A DNA stretch of 64,000 nucleotides, from NCBI GenBank assembly GCA_035530615.1, contig DATKUL010000003.1:372001-436000 (forward strand), read 5' to 3'. The notes under the pieces were generated by a model. The model did not search any database. It saw nothing but the letters and a program-made list of their open reading frames with translations, and was not told the DNA's origin. This stretch comes from Candidatus Paceibacterota bacterium (lineage in GTDB: Bacteria; Actinomycetota; Actinomycetes; Nanopelagicales; Nanopelagicaceae). Made by a program: the position numbers and the translations under genes. Below are positions 1-8,406 of the stretch, piece by piece. How positions within the stretch are numbered: position 1 is the stretch's first letter; every line of letters starts with the position of its first letter.

Positions 1-1
1 G

Positions 2-292
2 GTTCTGCTCTTTCTTATCACCATGGAACTCGTCGCAGCCGTCAACTTCAGAAATATTGATGCCGCTTTTGCACAGAGTGAAGCTTCGGTTCGCGCAATA
101 ACCGGTTTGCTTAGCCCCAGCGATGAAGTTGTGATTTTAGGTACAAGTAGTTCAAGCAAAAGTCTACGCATGGTGATTTCACACCGTCGCCGTCCGTTGC
201 TCGGATTTAGTGGGAACTTTCCCTTGGTTTCAAACTCGGATTCCTATTCAACGGATGCTGTCGGGATAGCCGTCATGGAAGAGAATCCGTGA
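2..292 (+). CDS. TadE-like pilus protein, 5' end outside the window
   Basis: The reading frame is open from base 2, so this is the 3' part of a gene that begins left of the window. The first visible residues (VLLFLITMELVAAVN) form the end of a hydrophobic helix and are followed by a polar stretch, the layout of TadE-type minor pseudopilins: one N-terminal membrane helix with a small extracytoplasmic domain. The ATG at 23 lies inside the helix and is unlikely to be the start. The stop overlaps the GTG start of the next gene, which is also TadE-like, so these look like consecutive genes of one Tad/Flp locus. The family call rests on context and layout; no diagnostic motif is visible in this fragment. 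Confidence 0.5.
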   Translation, partial: VLLFLITMELVAAVNFRNIDAAFAQSEASVRAITGLLSPSDEVVILGTSSSSKSLRMVISHRRRPLLGFSGNFPLVSNSDSYSTDAVGIAVMEENP

Positions 293-732
293 TCCGTAAT
301 CGCGCACGAACTCTATTCCTGGCCAAATTGGGGTTTCGGAATCACTTGCAATCGGGGAGCGCGGCGGTGGAATTTGTCATTCTTGCCATCCCACTCTTCT
401 TGCCGATAATTATCTACCTTTCGCAATTTGCCGAGGTGAGCAATGCCGAGACGAATGCGAGGTCACTCGTTCGAGAGGTAGTTCGGGCTTATGTTTCGAG
501 TGAGAGTTTGAGTGAGGCGCAAGCGAATTCCAGTTTAGTTTTACATTATGGAGCAAAAAGACTTGGATTTAGCGATAACGAGATTGCCAGTATTAAGATC
601 ACGTTTTTGTGTTCCTCTTCACCATGTCTCGCACCCGGAAGTAGAGTGCGCAGCGACTTAGAGTTCGATTTATCAAAGTCTCACCGTCACGTGCGCGTCT
701 CTGCCCAGGAATATGTCTCCCCATGGCAGTAA
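289..732 (+). CDS. TadE family pilus assembly protein
   Basis: This 147-residue protein has a short basic N-terminus, then the TadE signature GSAAVEFVILAIPLFLPII at about residues 23-41, which combines the conserved Glu and a hydrophobic helix. The rest is a small domain with a Cys pair near residues 106-111 (CSSSPC). TadE-like proteins are minor pseudopilins processed or held at the membrane for assembly of Flp/Tad pili. GTG start at 289 overlaps the preceding stop by 4 bases, which suggests translational coupling. The 3' end overlaps the next gene by 10 bases. The ATPase and platform genes (tadA, tadB, tadC) expected in such a locus would lie to the left of the window. Confidence 0.8.
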   Translation: MIRNRARTLFLAKLGFRNHLQSGSAAVEFVILAIPLFLPIIIYLSQFAEVSNAETNARSLVREVVRAYVSSESLSEAQANSSLVLHYGAKRLGFSDNEIASIKITFLCSSSPCLAPGSRVRSDLEFDLSKSHRHVRVSAQEYVSPWQ

Positions 733-1187
733 AATGGCAACCAAAAGAAAAGGGCTCAATTTCAATTCTCACAATAGGTCTTTTCCTTGTGACGGTGTCA
801 ACCCTCTTTCTCATTACGGATATAGCATCGATAATCGTCGCCAAGCGGTCTTTGGTACACGTGACCGAGGCCGCTGCGATGCGAGCCACGCATCAATTAG
901 ATCTCGGTGCGTACTATCAGGGCACAGAGGCGACAACGATTCCGATCGATTGTGCCAGCGCCCTTTCTGGAGTAAGAGATGAATTGGGTGAATGGATTTC
1001 TACTCCTTCGCAATTAAGGAGGGAGGAGTTGCGTCGAGTGGAGATCGTTGGATTTTCCTGCGAAAGCAATCGCATTCTCCTCACGACATCAGCTATAGCG
1101 ACTCTTCCATTTCGACTACCCGGATCAGCCTTGTCAAACGTTGAAATTCACGCCACCGTCGCTGCGCAGAGCAATAGAAGCCAGTAG
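723..1187 (+). CDS. TadE/TadG-like pilus-associated protein
   Basis: The 154-residue product begins with a basic segment and [20 protein letters not shown], a membrane helix of the kind that opens TadG-like proteins of actinobacterial secretion/pilus loci. Downstream are [21 protein letters not shown] and two Cys residues (IDCASA, GFSCES) that could form a disulfide outside the membrane. The ATG start at 723 lies inside the end of the preceding tadE gene. It is the last gene of the pilus cluster; prfB starts 34 bases after its stop. Assignment follows from N-terminal layout and neighbours. Confidence 0.65.
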   Translation: MAVKWQPKEKGSISILTIGLFLVTVSTLFLITDIASIIVAKRSLVHVTEAAAMRATHQLDLGAYYQGTEATTIPIDCASALSGVRDELGEWISTPSQLRREELRRVEIVGFSCESNRILLTTSAIATLPFRLPGSALSNVEIHATVAAQSNRSQ

Positions 1188-1209
1188 GACAGGGAAATCT
1201 GATTCTGGG

Positions 1210-1215
1210 TACTCT
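1210..1215 (+). promoter_or_regulatory. -10 box TACTCT, leaderless prfB start
   Basis: TACTCT is followed by 6 bases and then the GTG start of prfB at 1222. No Shine-Dalgarno sequence lies before that GTG. The same TANNNT plus 6-7 bases arrangement recurs before several other starts in this window, so transcription probably begins at or next to the start codon. Confidence 0.5.
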
Positions 1216-1221
1216 TACCCC

Positions 1222-2340
1222 GTGGCCGCGCGCGAATACGATCTTGAGATAACTGAAATAGACGCCACTCTTGTATCCATTGAGAAGGTTCTCAACCTCC
1301 CAAAACTGCGCGACGATGCCGCCAAGTTAGAAGCGGCCGCTGGAGTGCCCAATTTGTGGGATGACCCGGAGAGTGCGCAGAAGGTAACCAGCAAACTCTC
1401 CCGTGTGCAGAGCGAGATTAAGCGGCTGGTAGATCTACGCCAACGTGTTGAGGATCTTCCGATTCTGATCGAATTGGCTCAAGCTGAGTCGGACGAATCT
1501 GCACTAAAAGATGCCGAGCGTGAACTGGATTCCGCCAAGAAGGCAATTGGCGAATTGGAAGTTCAGACTCTACTCAATGGCGAGTATGACGAACGCGACG
1601 CACTCATCACGATTCGTTCCGAGGCCGGCGGGGTTGAAGCTGCGGACTGGGCAGAGAATTTGATGCGCATGTACCTGCGCTACTGCGAGCGCCATAACTA
1701 CAAGGTCGACGTACTCGAAACTTCCTACGCTGAAGAAGCAGGAATCAAGTCAACAACTTTCCGGGTGAGTACTCCGTACGCGTACGGCACACTTTCGGTT
1801 GAACAAGGGACCCATCGTCTCGTTCGCATATCGCCGTTTGATAGCCAGAGCCGTCGGCATACCTCCTTCGCTGGAGTCGAAGTTGTTCCGGTTGTCGAAC
1901 AGAGCGACCACATTGAAATTGATGAGAAAGATATCCGCGTCGATGTGTATCGCTCATCGGGTCCCGGTGGTCAGGGCGTAAACACCACCGACTCCGCGGT
2001 TCGTATTACCCACATGGCTAGCGGAATTGTGGTTTCTTGTCAGAACGAGCGTTCGCAAATTCAGAACAAGGCAACCGCAATGGCGGTTCTTCAATCTAAA
2101 TTGTTAGAACGCCGCAGACATGAAGAGCAGGCAAAGATGAATGCTCTCAAGGGTGACAACTCGGGCTCGTGGGGAAACCAGATGCGTTCCTATGTTTTAC
2201 ACCCGTATCAAATGGTGAAAGATTTGCGCACGGATTATGAGACTGGAAATACCGGCGCGGTTCTCAATGGAGAGATTGATGAATTCATCGAAGCTGGAAT
2301 CCGCTGGCGTCGAAGTACGGCCATCCAAAAAGAGGAGTAA
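1222..2340 (+). CDS. prfB: Peptide chain release factor 2 (RF2)
   Basis: RF2 recognises UGA and UAA stop codons and triggers peptidyl-tRNA hydrolysis. The RF2 discriminator SPF is present in [15 protein letters not shown], and the universal catalytic GGQ is in [14 protein letters not shown]. An open frame extends upstream to a TTG at 1141, inside the preceding gene, but the GTG at 1222 gives an N-terminus ([13 protein letters not shown]) that matches actinobacterial RF2 and has a -10 box 6 bases ahead. The product is 372 residues, normal length. The frame is uninterrupted, so the autoregulatory +1 frameshift known in many bacterial prfB genes is absent here. A likely terminator follows at 2465-2490. 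Confidence 0.95.
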   Translation: MAAREYDLEITEIDATLVSIEKVLNLPKLRDDAAKLEAAAGVPNLWDDPESAQKVTSKLSRVQSEIKRLVDLRQRVEDLPILIELAQAESDESALKDAERELDSAKKAIGELEVQTLLNGEYDERDALITIRSEAGGVEAADWAENLMRMYLRYCERHNYKVDVLETSYAEEAGIKSTTFRVSTPYAYGTLSVEQGTHRLVRISPFDSQSRRHTSFAGVEVVPVVEQSDHIEIDEKDIRVDVYRSSGPGGQGVNTTDSAVRITHMASGIVVSCQNERSQIQNKATAMAVLQSKLLERRRHEEQAKMNALKGDNSGSWGNQMRSYVLHPYQMVKDLRTDYETGNTGAVLNGEIDEFIEAGIRWRRSTAIQKEE

Positions 2341-2464
2341 GGCAGTCTGCGGTGGCCATTCTTGATGAATGAGGCGCTAGTCCAAAATCGGCTGGATGGC
2401 ACGACTCCTTAGCATTTCCTGATAATCGATCCCTTTCCACCTACGAATCTCGGCACCGAATGTG

Positions 2465-2490
2465 AAAACCAGGGCGAAAATGCCCGTTTT
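2465..2490 (+). terminator. Possible bidirectional terminator after prfB
   Basis: AAAAC (2465-2469), then GGGC (2472-2475), loop gaaaat, GCCC (2482-2485) and GTTTT (2486-2490). The AAAAC and GTTTT segments can also pair outside a two-base bulge. An A-tract before and a T-tract after the stem fit an intrinsic terminator usable from either side. The stem is short, so strength is uncertain. Confidence 0.4.
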
Positions 2491-2557
2491 GGGGTTATCG
2501 GCAAAAATCCATCCCTAAACTAGGGGGATTGTTCATCTCGACTAATTTGGAGTGTCC

Positions 2558-3247
2558 GTGATCCGGTTTGAGAATGTCAGCAAGCTTTACCCTGGTCAGG
2601 AGAAGGCGGCGCTGGATAGCGTCAATCTCGAAGTGCTTAAGGGCGAGTTTGTCTTTCTCGTTGGCCTGTCAGGCTCGGGCAAGTCGACCTTTCTTCGCTT
2701 GGTTCTGCGCGAAGACCGCCCCTCGACTGGGACCATCCACGTCGCCGGCAAAGACCTCGGCACTCTCTCCAACCATAAGGTTCCTGAACTTCGTCGTCAG
2801 GTGGGCACCGTTTTCCAGGATTTTCGCCTACTTCCCAATAAAACCATCTTTGAGAATGTGGCTTTCACCCTCCACGTCCTGGGTTATTCCAAGAAGGAGA
2901 TCGCGCGCGAGGTCCCTGAAGTTCTCGAACTGGTCGGCCTGGAGGACAAAGGAGATCGTCGCCCCAATGAAATCTCTGGTGGCGAGCAGCAACGTGTGGC
3001 GATTGCTCGTGCCTACGTCAGCCGACCCGCAATTCTGATTGCGGATGAGCCAACCGGAAACCTTGACCCGGCAACCAGTGTGGGAATTATGAAATTGCTG
3101 GATCGGATCAATCGTGAGGGCACGACCGTGGTGATGGCTACGCACGATTCGGGGATTGTCGACCAGATGCGAAAACGAGTCATTGAGTTGGATGCAGGCC
3201 ATGTCATTCGCGATCAGGTTCGCGGCGTTTATGGGTATACGGGTTAA
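2558..3247 (+). CDS. ftsE: Cell division ATP-binding protein FtsE
   Basis: FtsE is the ATPase of the FtsEX complex, which couples ATP binding to activation of peptidoglycan hydrolases at the septum. Walker A is GLSGSGKST, the signature motif is ISGGEQQRVAIARA, Walker B is LIADEPTGNLD, and the switch His lies in MATHDSG. Two in-frame GTG codons compete; GTG 2558 gives MIRFENVSKLYPGQ, the usual FtsE N-terminus, and GGAG at 2549-2552 stands 5 bases before it, so it is preferred over GTG 2552. ftsX follows after 12 bases. An imperfect palindrome (CCCTA aac TAGGG, 2513-2525) sits upstream and could be an operator. Confidence 0.96.
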   Translation: MIRFENVSKLYPGQEKAALDSVNLEVLKGEFVFLVGLSGSGKSTFLRLVLREDRPSTGTIHVAGKDLGTLSNHKVPELRRQVGTVFQDFRLLPNKTIFENVAFTLHVLGYSKKEIAREVPEVLELVGLEDKGDRRPNEISGGEQQRVAIARAYVSRPAILIADEPTGNLDPATSVGIMKLLDRINREGTTVVMATHDSGIVDQMRKRVIELDAGHVIRDQVRGVYGYTG

Positions 3248-3259
3248 GGGAGAGAGTTC

Positions 3260-4159
3260 ATGCGCGCACGGTTTTTGCTCAGCGAAGTTCGAATAGGACT
3301 ACGCCGTAACCTCACGATGACCTTTGCCGTTGTTATTACGGTAGCCATCTCCCTGTCACTCCTTGGCATCGGCCTGCTTTCAAATGCCCAAGTGAGTGCG
3401 ATGAAGGATTATTGGTATGACAAGATCGAAGTATCGGTCTACCTCTGCGGATCTCTCTCCGAGTCGCCTTCATGTACGGGAGTTGTCACAGCGGATCAAC
3501 GCACCCAGATTCAAGCGGACCTTGAAGCGCTTCCTGTCGTGCAGAGCGTTTACTACGAATCACAGTCAGAGGCGTTTAAGCGATTCCAAGAACGATTCAA
3601 GGACTCGGCGATTGCGCAGAATGTGACCGTGGATCAACTTCCGGAGTCTTTCCGCGTGAAATTGAAAGATCCCACGCAATTCCAAGTTGTGGTGAGCGCC
3701 TTCACTGGCCGACCCGGCGTTGATGTCGTGCAAGATCAACGAGCCATCCTAGAGAAGTTCTTTAATCTCCTTGGCGTGCTTCGAAACGGCGCGCTTTTGG
3801 TCGGCTTGGCATCGGTACTGACCGCCGCTCTGCTGATCAGCAATACCTTGCGGATCGCCGCCTTTAACCGACGACGTGAAACAGGTGTGATGAAACTCGT
3901 GGGTGCCACTTCGCTTTCGATCCAACTCCCATTCCTCATGGAGGGAATCATCTCCGCCATTCTTGGGTGGGGGATTGCGACCGGATTGTTGGCAGGATTG
4001 AAGAGTGTGATTGATTCCAAGGTCGCACCGCTACTTACCTTTACCAAGTTCTTTGGTTGGGGTGAGGTCTGGGTTGCGTCGGGCTACTTGTTGGCAACGG
4101 GCTTGGTGGTCTCGATCTTCGCATCAGTGCTGACGCTTCGTCGCTACCTCAAGGTCTAG
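3260..4159 (+). CDS. ftsX: Cell division protein FtsX
   Basis: FtsX is the membrane partner of FtsE. The 299-residue product has an N-terminal membrane helix (MTFAVVITVAISLSLLGIGL), a large extracytoplasmic domain to about residue 170, then three helices, the usual four-helix FtsX arrangement. The loop holds a Cys pair (YLCGSLSESPSCTG) that could form a disulfide. GGGAGAG lies a few bases ahead of the ATG. smpB begins 12 bases after the stop; ftsE-ftsX-smpB order is common in Actinobacteria. Confidence 0.95.
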   Translation: MRARFLLSEVRIGLRRNLTMTFAVVITVAISLSLLGIGLLSNAQVSAMKDYWYDKIEVSVYLCGSLSESPSCTGVVTADQRTQIQADLEALPVVQSVYYESQSEAFKRFQERFKDSAIAQNVTVDQLPESFRVKLKDPTQFQVVVSAFTGRPGVDVVQDQRAILEKFFNLLGVLRNGALLVGLASVLTAALLISNTLRIAAFNRRRETGVMKLVGATSLSIQLPFLMEGIISAILGWGIATGLLAGLKSVIDSKVAPLLTFTKFFGWGEVWVASGYLLATGLVVSIFASVLTLRRYLKV

Positions 4160-4171
4160 GCTGCATGTCTG

Positions 4172-4657
4172 ATGGTAAAAGAGGTCGGTCGTAAATTAAT
4201 CGCGCAGAACAAGAAAGCGCGCCACGATTACTCAATCGAAGATGTCTACGAGTGCGGGTTGGTTCTTACCGGTACGGAAGTGAAATCTCTTCGACTTGGT
4301 CGTGCGTCGCTCATCGACGGCTTTGCCATGGTCCAAGATGGCGAACTCTGGCTTAGCGGTGTCCACATTCCCGAGTACACGGAAGGAACGTGGACCAACC
4401 ATCCACCACGACGGGATCGCAAACTATTGGTCCATAAAGACGAGTTAGTTCGCTTAGTCGCCAAGACCAAAGAGGGCGGCCTCACCCTGATTCCACTCTC
4501 GCTCTATTTCAAAGATGGCAAAGCGAAGATTGAATTGGCCGTTGCCCGTGGAAAGAAGAGCCACGATAAGCGCGCGGCACTTCTCGAGCGTGAGATGGGG
4601 CGCGAGGCCGAGCGGGAAGTTTCTCGTCGGCGGTCTGGAAAGTCGGAGGGCCGCTAG
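4172..4657 (+). CDS. smpB: SsrA-binding protein SmpB
   Basis: SmpB binds tmRNA and brings it to stalled ribosomes in trans-translation. Family hallmarks are visible: an N-terminus of the form [17 protein letters not shown], the segment [19 protein letters not shown], and a basic C-terminal tail ([21 protein letters not shown], which in other SmpB proteins inserts in the mRNA channel). Length is 161 residues. The partner RNA, ssrA, lies 228 bases downstream. TAGGCT at 4157-4162 is 9 bases before the ATG and could be a -10 box for a short-leader transcript. Confidence 0.96.
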   Translation: MVKEVGRKLIAQNKKARHDYSIEDVYECGLVLTGTEVKSLRLGRASLIDGFAMVQDGELWLSGVHIPEYTEGTWTNHPPRRDRKLLVHKDELVRLVAKTKEGGLTLIPLSLYFKDGKAKIELAVARGKKSHDKRAALLEREMGREAEREVSRRRSGKSEGR

Positions 4658-4753
4658 AAAACTCACCTCATTAATTGGGAATATCGTGAACTTTTCCAGC
4701 GTTTTACTAGTGTCTTGCTTAATAAATCGGAATATGAGTGTGAATTAATCCCG

Positions 4754-4783
4754 TTACATAATAGATGGATAGTCTCGTATAAT
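4754..4783 (+). promoter_or_regulatory. Promoter of tmRNA (TTACAT-N18-TATAAT)
   Basis: A perfect consensus -10, TATAAT (4778-4783), is preceded by TTACAT (4754-4759) at 18 bases. Transcription from here would start near 4790, about 95 bases before the mature tmRNA 5' end, so a precursor trimmed by RNase P is expected. Confidence 0.75.
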
Positions 4784-4885
4784 TAGAGGCGTGGGGGAAA
4801 TCTCACTGCAAGACAAAAACTAAACAACTAAATAGTGATGTAGTAACGCTTCAATCCACATAGTAAAACCAAACGGTAAAACCAT

Positions 4886-5255
4886 GGGGGTGAACGGTCT
4901 CGACTTTGGATGTTGAGGCAGGGGAAGCGGGCCGAGGAAGCCAGGATGATCTCGTTAACCAATACCCTGCGCAAAAATATAAAAGCCGATAACAATCGCG
5001 CTGACTTCGCTCGCGCTGCCTAAGCGCGCTCCCTAGTCCGTTAGCCTGAGTGAGCCTTCGATTCAGGGTCTAACGTCGTCAGAAGGCTTTTCATGGTGTT
5101 GGGGTTACAGACAACATCGGAGAACAGTTCTGTAACTGAGTCCGTCGAATACTTGTGTGTAAGAGATTCGGGACTGAGAAAGCGATAAGCGCACTACGCC
5201 CGTAGAAGCCCTGTTTTAGTACCGAAGGACCCGGGTTCGATTCCCGGCACCTCCA
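4886..5255 (+). ncRNA. ssrA: Transfer-messenger RNA (tmRNA)
   Basis: The RNA opens with GGGGGUG followed by the conserved AACGGUCUCGACUUUGG and ends with a T-arm (GGGUUCGAUUCCC) and CACCUCC, which closes a 7-bp acceptor stem with the 5' end (one G-U). The discriminator is A at 5255; CCA is not encoded. The tag reading frame at 4985-5023 reads ADNNRADFARAA followed by UAA. Actinobacterial tags known to me end in ALAA, so Arg in place of Leu is unusual. CGCGC (5012-5016) pairs with GCGCG (5024-5028) around the stop codon, and this change lengthens that helix. smpB lies just upstream. An antisense reading frame across the 3' part is spurious. Confidence 0.95.
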
Positions 5256-5497
5256 CTTTGACCATGCATATGCCCTTCTGGCACGCCGCAAAGTTATTTC
5301 TCTCAGGATCAAGGACCATATTCTTCGCTGGCGCCTGCGAAAACTCTGTGGCTCTTCACAATCGTGTAATGAATCCAATTTCCATAGCGTTCTATTAAGT
5401 AGGGCAGGGGAGGAGTAGTTGGAGAAGGCTTGGATCAATCTGTTGATTCGCAGGTTGGTGTGGGTCTTAGCAACTACTTTTCTCTTGTTCCAAATTT
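5256..5497. other. Intergenic stretch without recognised gene
   Basis: Between tmRNA and the first structured element no credible reading frame, RNA gene or terminator is seen. The only longer frame is antisense and runs into the tmRNA T-arm. Confidence 0.5.
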
Positions 5498-5559
5498 AGG
5501 GTTGGGCTCTCTAGGTAGAGGTGGATTCCCCAATGAAATCCATTGCGGAGCCCAACCCT
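5498..5559. repeat. Structured element, copy 1 (stem within stem)
   Basis: AGGGTTGGGCTC (5498-5509) pairs perfectly with GAGCCCAACCCT (5548-5559). The 38-base interior holds a second stem, TGGATT (5522-5527) with AATCCA (5537-5542), closed by a G-T pair (5521/5543). A second copy with the same outer arms lies at 6145-6208, beyond the small gene at 5708. The 12-base outer arms are identical between copies; the inner stem differs at one pair, changed on both sides. The element could be an RNA motif in the leader of the small gene, a paired terminator, or a mobile palindromic repeat. It is not a family I recognise. Confidence 0.75.
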
Positions 5560-5707
5560 GATTTCTTTCCAACCCTGTATTTCTTTCCATGCACCTGTCC
5601 ATAAGCCCATTTTTGGATTGCTGGCAATACCCTGAGAATTAGAGATTGCTTGTAACGACTCCCCCTTTCACTTCGTTCTACTGCATAGGACTAACGAGAG
5701 GAAAGAA

Positions 5708-6115
5708 ATGAATATCAAGACAAAGACCTTGGTGCTGGGCACCGTGGGGGCTTTTGCCCTCTCCTATGCAATTGTGGGCTCCAATGCCTTCGCTGACACG
5801 AACTCGGCGCCTGTTCCAGCCGTACCTTCGACCACGGCTACGGCTTCGGCCACTGCTTCGGCCACTGCTACACCCGCACCTTTGGTCTCTCCTATCCCAG
5901 CTCCAGCTGGTCTCACTTCCCCTTCGGCTGGAATCACTCAGGATGATGAGGGCGATGACCTAGATGATCTCATTGAAGATGGCCTCGACGTTGCCGAAGG
6001 CGAAGACGACGAAATCTCAGATGATGATTCAGATGATCAATTGATTACTGTCGACGTTAGTGGCGGTATCAATCTGAGTAGTGATACGAAAGTTGATCTG
6101 GGCGAGGACGATTAG
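5708..6115 (+). CDS. Secreted Ala/Thr/Pro-rich protein with acidic tail, function unknown
   Basis: The 135-residue product has a clear signal peptide (MNIKTKTLVLGTVGAFALSY, cleavage likely after NAFA at about residue 29). The mature part is a low-complexity Ala/Ser/Thr/Pro segment with repeated TATASA units (about 40-75) and then a strongly acidic segment rich in Asp and Glu (about 77-135). No Cys and no catalytic motif are present. A strong ribosome site, GAGGAAAG, precedes the ATG. The gene is flanked by two copies of a structured element, and the downstream copy is placed like a terminator. Acidic low-complexity exported proteins can bind cations or wall polymers, but function is not shown here. 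Confidence 0.75.
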   Translation: MNIKTKTLVLGTVGAFALSYAIVGSNAFADTNSAPVPAVPSTTATASATASATATPAPLVSPIPAPAGLTSPSAGITQDDEGDDLDDLIEDGLDVAEGEDDEISDDDSDDQLITVDVSGGINLSSDTKVDLGEDD

Positions 6116-6144
6116 TCACTCGGACTTATAGATCGTAAATAGTT

Positions 6145-6208
6145 TTAGGGTTGGGCTCTGCACGGAGGGGTGAATTTCCCTATTAATTCATCTCGAGCCC
6201 AACCCTAA
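6145..6208. repeat. Structured element, copy 2 (stem within stem)
   Basis: TTAGGGTTGGGCTC (6145-6158) pairs perfectly with GAGCCCAACCCTAA (6195-6208), 14 bp. The interior has TGAATT (6171-6176) with AATTCA (6185-6190), again closed by a G-T pair (6170/6191). Against copy 1 at 5498-5559, the third inner pair is A-T instead of G-C. It lies between convergent genes, 30 bases after the secreted-protein stop and 41 bases from the acetyltransferase stop, so it may end both transcripts. Confidence 0.75.
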
Positions 6209-6248
6209 CTTTTTGCTTTCTGTGCCGGATTAAGTTCTGGTGACATGC

Positions 6249-6806
6249 TCATGGGGTTATTCGCGAGAAGAGTGCCATATCGATCTGAGTGCCATCCTCG
6301 CGCGTGACCTTCTTGCGCATTACGCCCTCGCGCTTGTAGCCTGCGGAAATAAGTAGCGCTTGCGAGCCGATGTTGTCGGTGTTTACCAGAGCCTCAATTC
6401 TTCGAAACCCTATTGTCGAAAAACCGTATTCGCTGATTAATTTTGCTGCGGTGGTACCAATACCTTGTCCTCGTGAGGGTGCGGCGATCCAATACCCGAG
6501 TTCTGCAGTGTGATTCTGCAGACTGATGGTGTGGAAAGAAATCACCCCGCAAAATTGCTCATCCTCGGCTAGTCCCTGTGTGATCGCAAAAAGCAGTTCT
6601 TTCTTCTGTAAGAAATGGGTTGGGGCTTGCTCTCGAATAAAGGATGTTGCATGTGTCATGGTGTAAGGAGATGGCACGGTCGTGAAACGAGGAATGACCG
6701 GATCCTGGCACGCTTCGTAGATGCTCACAATGTCCTTCTCCTGGGTTGGGCGAAGCGTGATGAGTCCATATGGGAGAGTCGGAATCTCAGTGGGCCACCA
6801 GATCAT
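6249..6806 (-). CDS. GNAT acetyltransferase, RimJ/RimL-like
   Basis: This 185-residue protein has the N-acetyltransferase fold: PYGLITLRPTQEKDIVSIYEA at the N-terminus, an acetyl-CoA loop GYWIAAPSRGQGIGTTAAKL, and the C-terminal GFRRIEALVNTDNIGSQALLISAGYKREG typical of RimJ/RimL-type enzymes, which acetylate N-termini or small molecules. An upstream GTG at 6830 is in frame, but ATG 6806 has AAGGA about 10 bases ahead and gives a family-typical start (MIWWPTEIP). The gene is convergent with the secreted-protein gene and follows the DUF222 gene on the same strand. The substrate cannot be inferred. Confidence 0.85.
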   Translation of the reverse strand: MIWWPTEIPTLPYGLITLRPTQEKDIVSIYEACQDPVIPRFTTVPSPYTMTHATSFIREQAPTHFLQKKELLFAITQGLAEDEQFCGVISFHTISLQNHTAELGYWIAAPSRGQGIGTTAAKLISEYGFSTIGFRRIEALVNTDNIGSQALLISAGYKREGVMRKKVTREDGTQIDMALFSRITP

Positions 6807-6863
6807 GACTGCAGTATTCCTTAGAGTCACTGAGAAGGTGTGGAATAAATATTGGGAAAGCGG

Positions 6864-8264
6864 TCAGATCGCTTCCTGTATATCGCGAGCCGGAACCGTG
6901 TACTGCTTTCCGTGGGGTGAAGTCCACAGACAAGACCCGTCCGTCTCACTTTTCAGTTGCCAACCTCCATGTGTTTTGAGGCGATGATGGCGCCGACAGA
7001 GCGCGCCCAAATTCTGAACGGAAGTTTCGCCCCCGCTCTCCCAACTCTGCGCATGATCTAGATCTCCCGAACGCGCCGGAGCGCGACATCCGGGAAATCG
7101 ACAGGTTCGATCTCGCGCCAGCAAGAAATCGACCAGCGCCTGAGGCGGTTCGTAACTCTCTCGTCCGAAATCCAGCAGCGCACCAGTGGTTGGGTCGGTG
7201 ATAAACCGTCTCCATTTACCTTCGGCCGCAAGAGTGCGGGCAAGGGAGGCGGGGATTGCTCCATAGCCTGCGAGCTGTCCAGGGTTTTCAGTCAGACCCA
7301 TGAGTGTGGGCAGGTCGACGGTGACGTTGATGGTTATGGGACGTCGATGTTGACGCACCTCGGAGGTTTTCTCAGCAAGGACCCAAGCGGCAATAGCAGT
7401 AAGAGCATCGGCTCGCTTCATATCCATGCTTCGCCCATCGTGTTGAGATCTAGATTCATTGTCTCGGGCAATACCATCCACGCGACTTATCGTCGAACTA
7501 TTTTCATCGGATTCGAGAAGAACGAAACTCTCAATAGCCGACATCACCAACTGTGCATCCTCGGCCGGAAGTATTGCAACGATCGTAGACATTCCATCGC
7601 TCTCGCGATAGCACGATACTCGCCTGGTATCTCGTGCCGATGTGACAGCATTTTCAAAATCTTCTGGAGCAAATTTGGCAAGTGTCGAGCGAACCTTATT
7701 CGCAACCTGCGAAGGAGTGTGGAACTCGGCGTGCGAGAGGGCTTTCTCTTCGATAATGTGAATCGCCAATGGAGAAAGGCCGTCACGAATTGCAGAAGCG
7801 GTTTCACGCGCGATAACGGTAGCGTGCGACGGAGAGATTTCGCCGGTCGAAAGAGCCGAACAAGTATTTGGCAGATGATTAACGAGAGTGCGTGCGATAT
7901 CAATGCGACTTTGAGCGCTTGATCCTGAGAGTCGAAGTGCGGTTGCCACATCTTCGCGTTCTGCCTCATCCACACCGCTCCAGAGATCATCTGCTCGTGA
8001 TGGCTCGTCTCCTGCAACGGCAACGATCGCCCGTTGCATGGCCGCCTGTAACCAACTGGTCTGGCGCTCTAGTGCCGCCAAGTAATCAATCCGTTCTGAT
8101 TGAGAGAGCGTAAATGGATCGATTTCGAGAATTGCGGCCAGTACATTAATGCCGGGAGTTTGGTGGAGTAATTGGGCAATTTTCGACCATTCGTTCTCAT
8201 CAATGACAGGGCTCTTCTCCACCGAATATTTACTGGTGGTTTCTTTGAAAATCCCTGAACTCAT
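6864..8264 (-). CDS. DUF222 / HNH endonuclease-domain protein (13E12 type)
   Basis: The 466-residue protein has a long helical DUF222 region (about 30-330) and a C-terminal HNH nuclease motif: CRFPGCRAPARSGDLDHAQSW, with Cys pairs, catalytic-type His in LDHA, Asn in VQNLGALCRRHHRLK. This is the actinobacterial 13E12-repeat family, common in many copies and in some lineages linked to mobile introns or repeats; its biological role is unsettled. The HNH residues look intact. The start ATG has only a weak AGGA about 10 bases upstream. No second copy is present in this window. Confidence 0.9.
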   Translation of the reverse strand: MSSGIFKETTSKYSVEKSPVIDENEWSKIAQLLHQTPGINVLAAILEIDPFTLSQSERIDYLAALERQTSWLQAAMQRAIVAVAGDEPSRADDLWSGVDEAEREDVATALRLSGSSAQSRIDIARTLVNHLPNTCSALSTGEISPSHATVIARETASAIRDGLSPLAIHIIEEKALSHAEFHTPSQVANKVRSTLAKFAPEDFENAVTSARDTRRVSCYRESDGMSTIVAILPAEDAQLVMSAIESFVLLESDENSSTISRVDGIARDNESRSQHDGRSMDMKRADALTAIAAWVLAEKTSEVRQHRRPITINVTVDLPTLMGLTENPGQLAGYGAIPASLARTLAAEGKWRRFITDPTTGALLDFGRESYEPPQALVDFLLARDRTCRFPGCRAPARSGDLDHAQSWESGGETSVQNLGALCRRHHRLKTHGGWQLKSETDGSCLWTSPHGKQYTVPARDIQEAI

Positions 8265-8406
8265 AAGTGCAGGGTCCTAGAAGGTACCGACAAATATTCC
8301 GAGTTATCCCCAATGGTAATTGCTGTTCCGAAAGGGAATCCGCAAGCGTTCTTCGATTGCCAGAAGCGGTGGACTCCCGCGGTTATCTAGTGCATGCGGT
8401 GTTGGC

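Noticed and set aside
1141-1221. Upstream TTG start for prfB and a programmed frameshift
   Set aside because: The extra residues overlap the pilus gene and are not RF2-like; the frame is continuous, with no internal TGA.
5091-5438. Antisense 115-codon reading frame
   Set aside because: It overlaps the tmRNA 3' half; the peptide WRCRESNPGP is the reverse of the T-arm, a well-known false gene.
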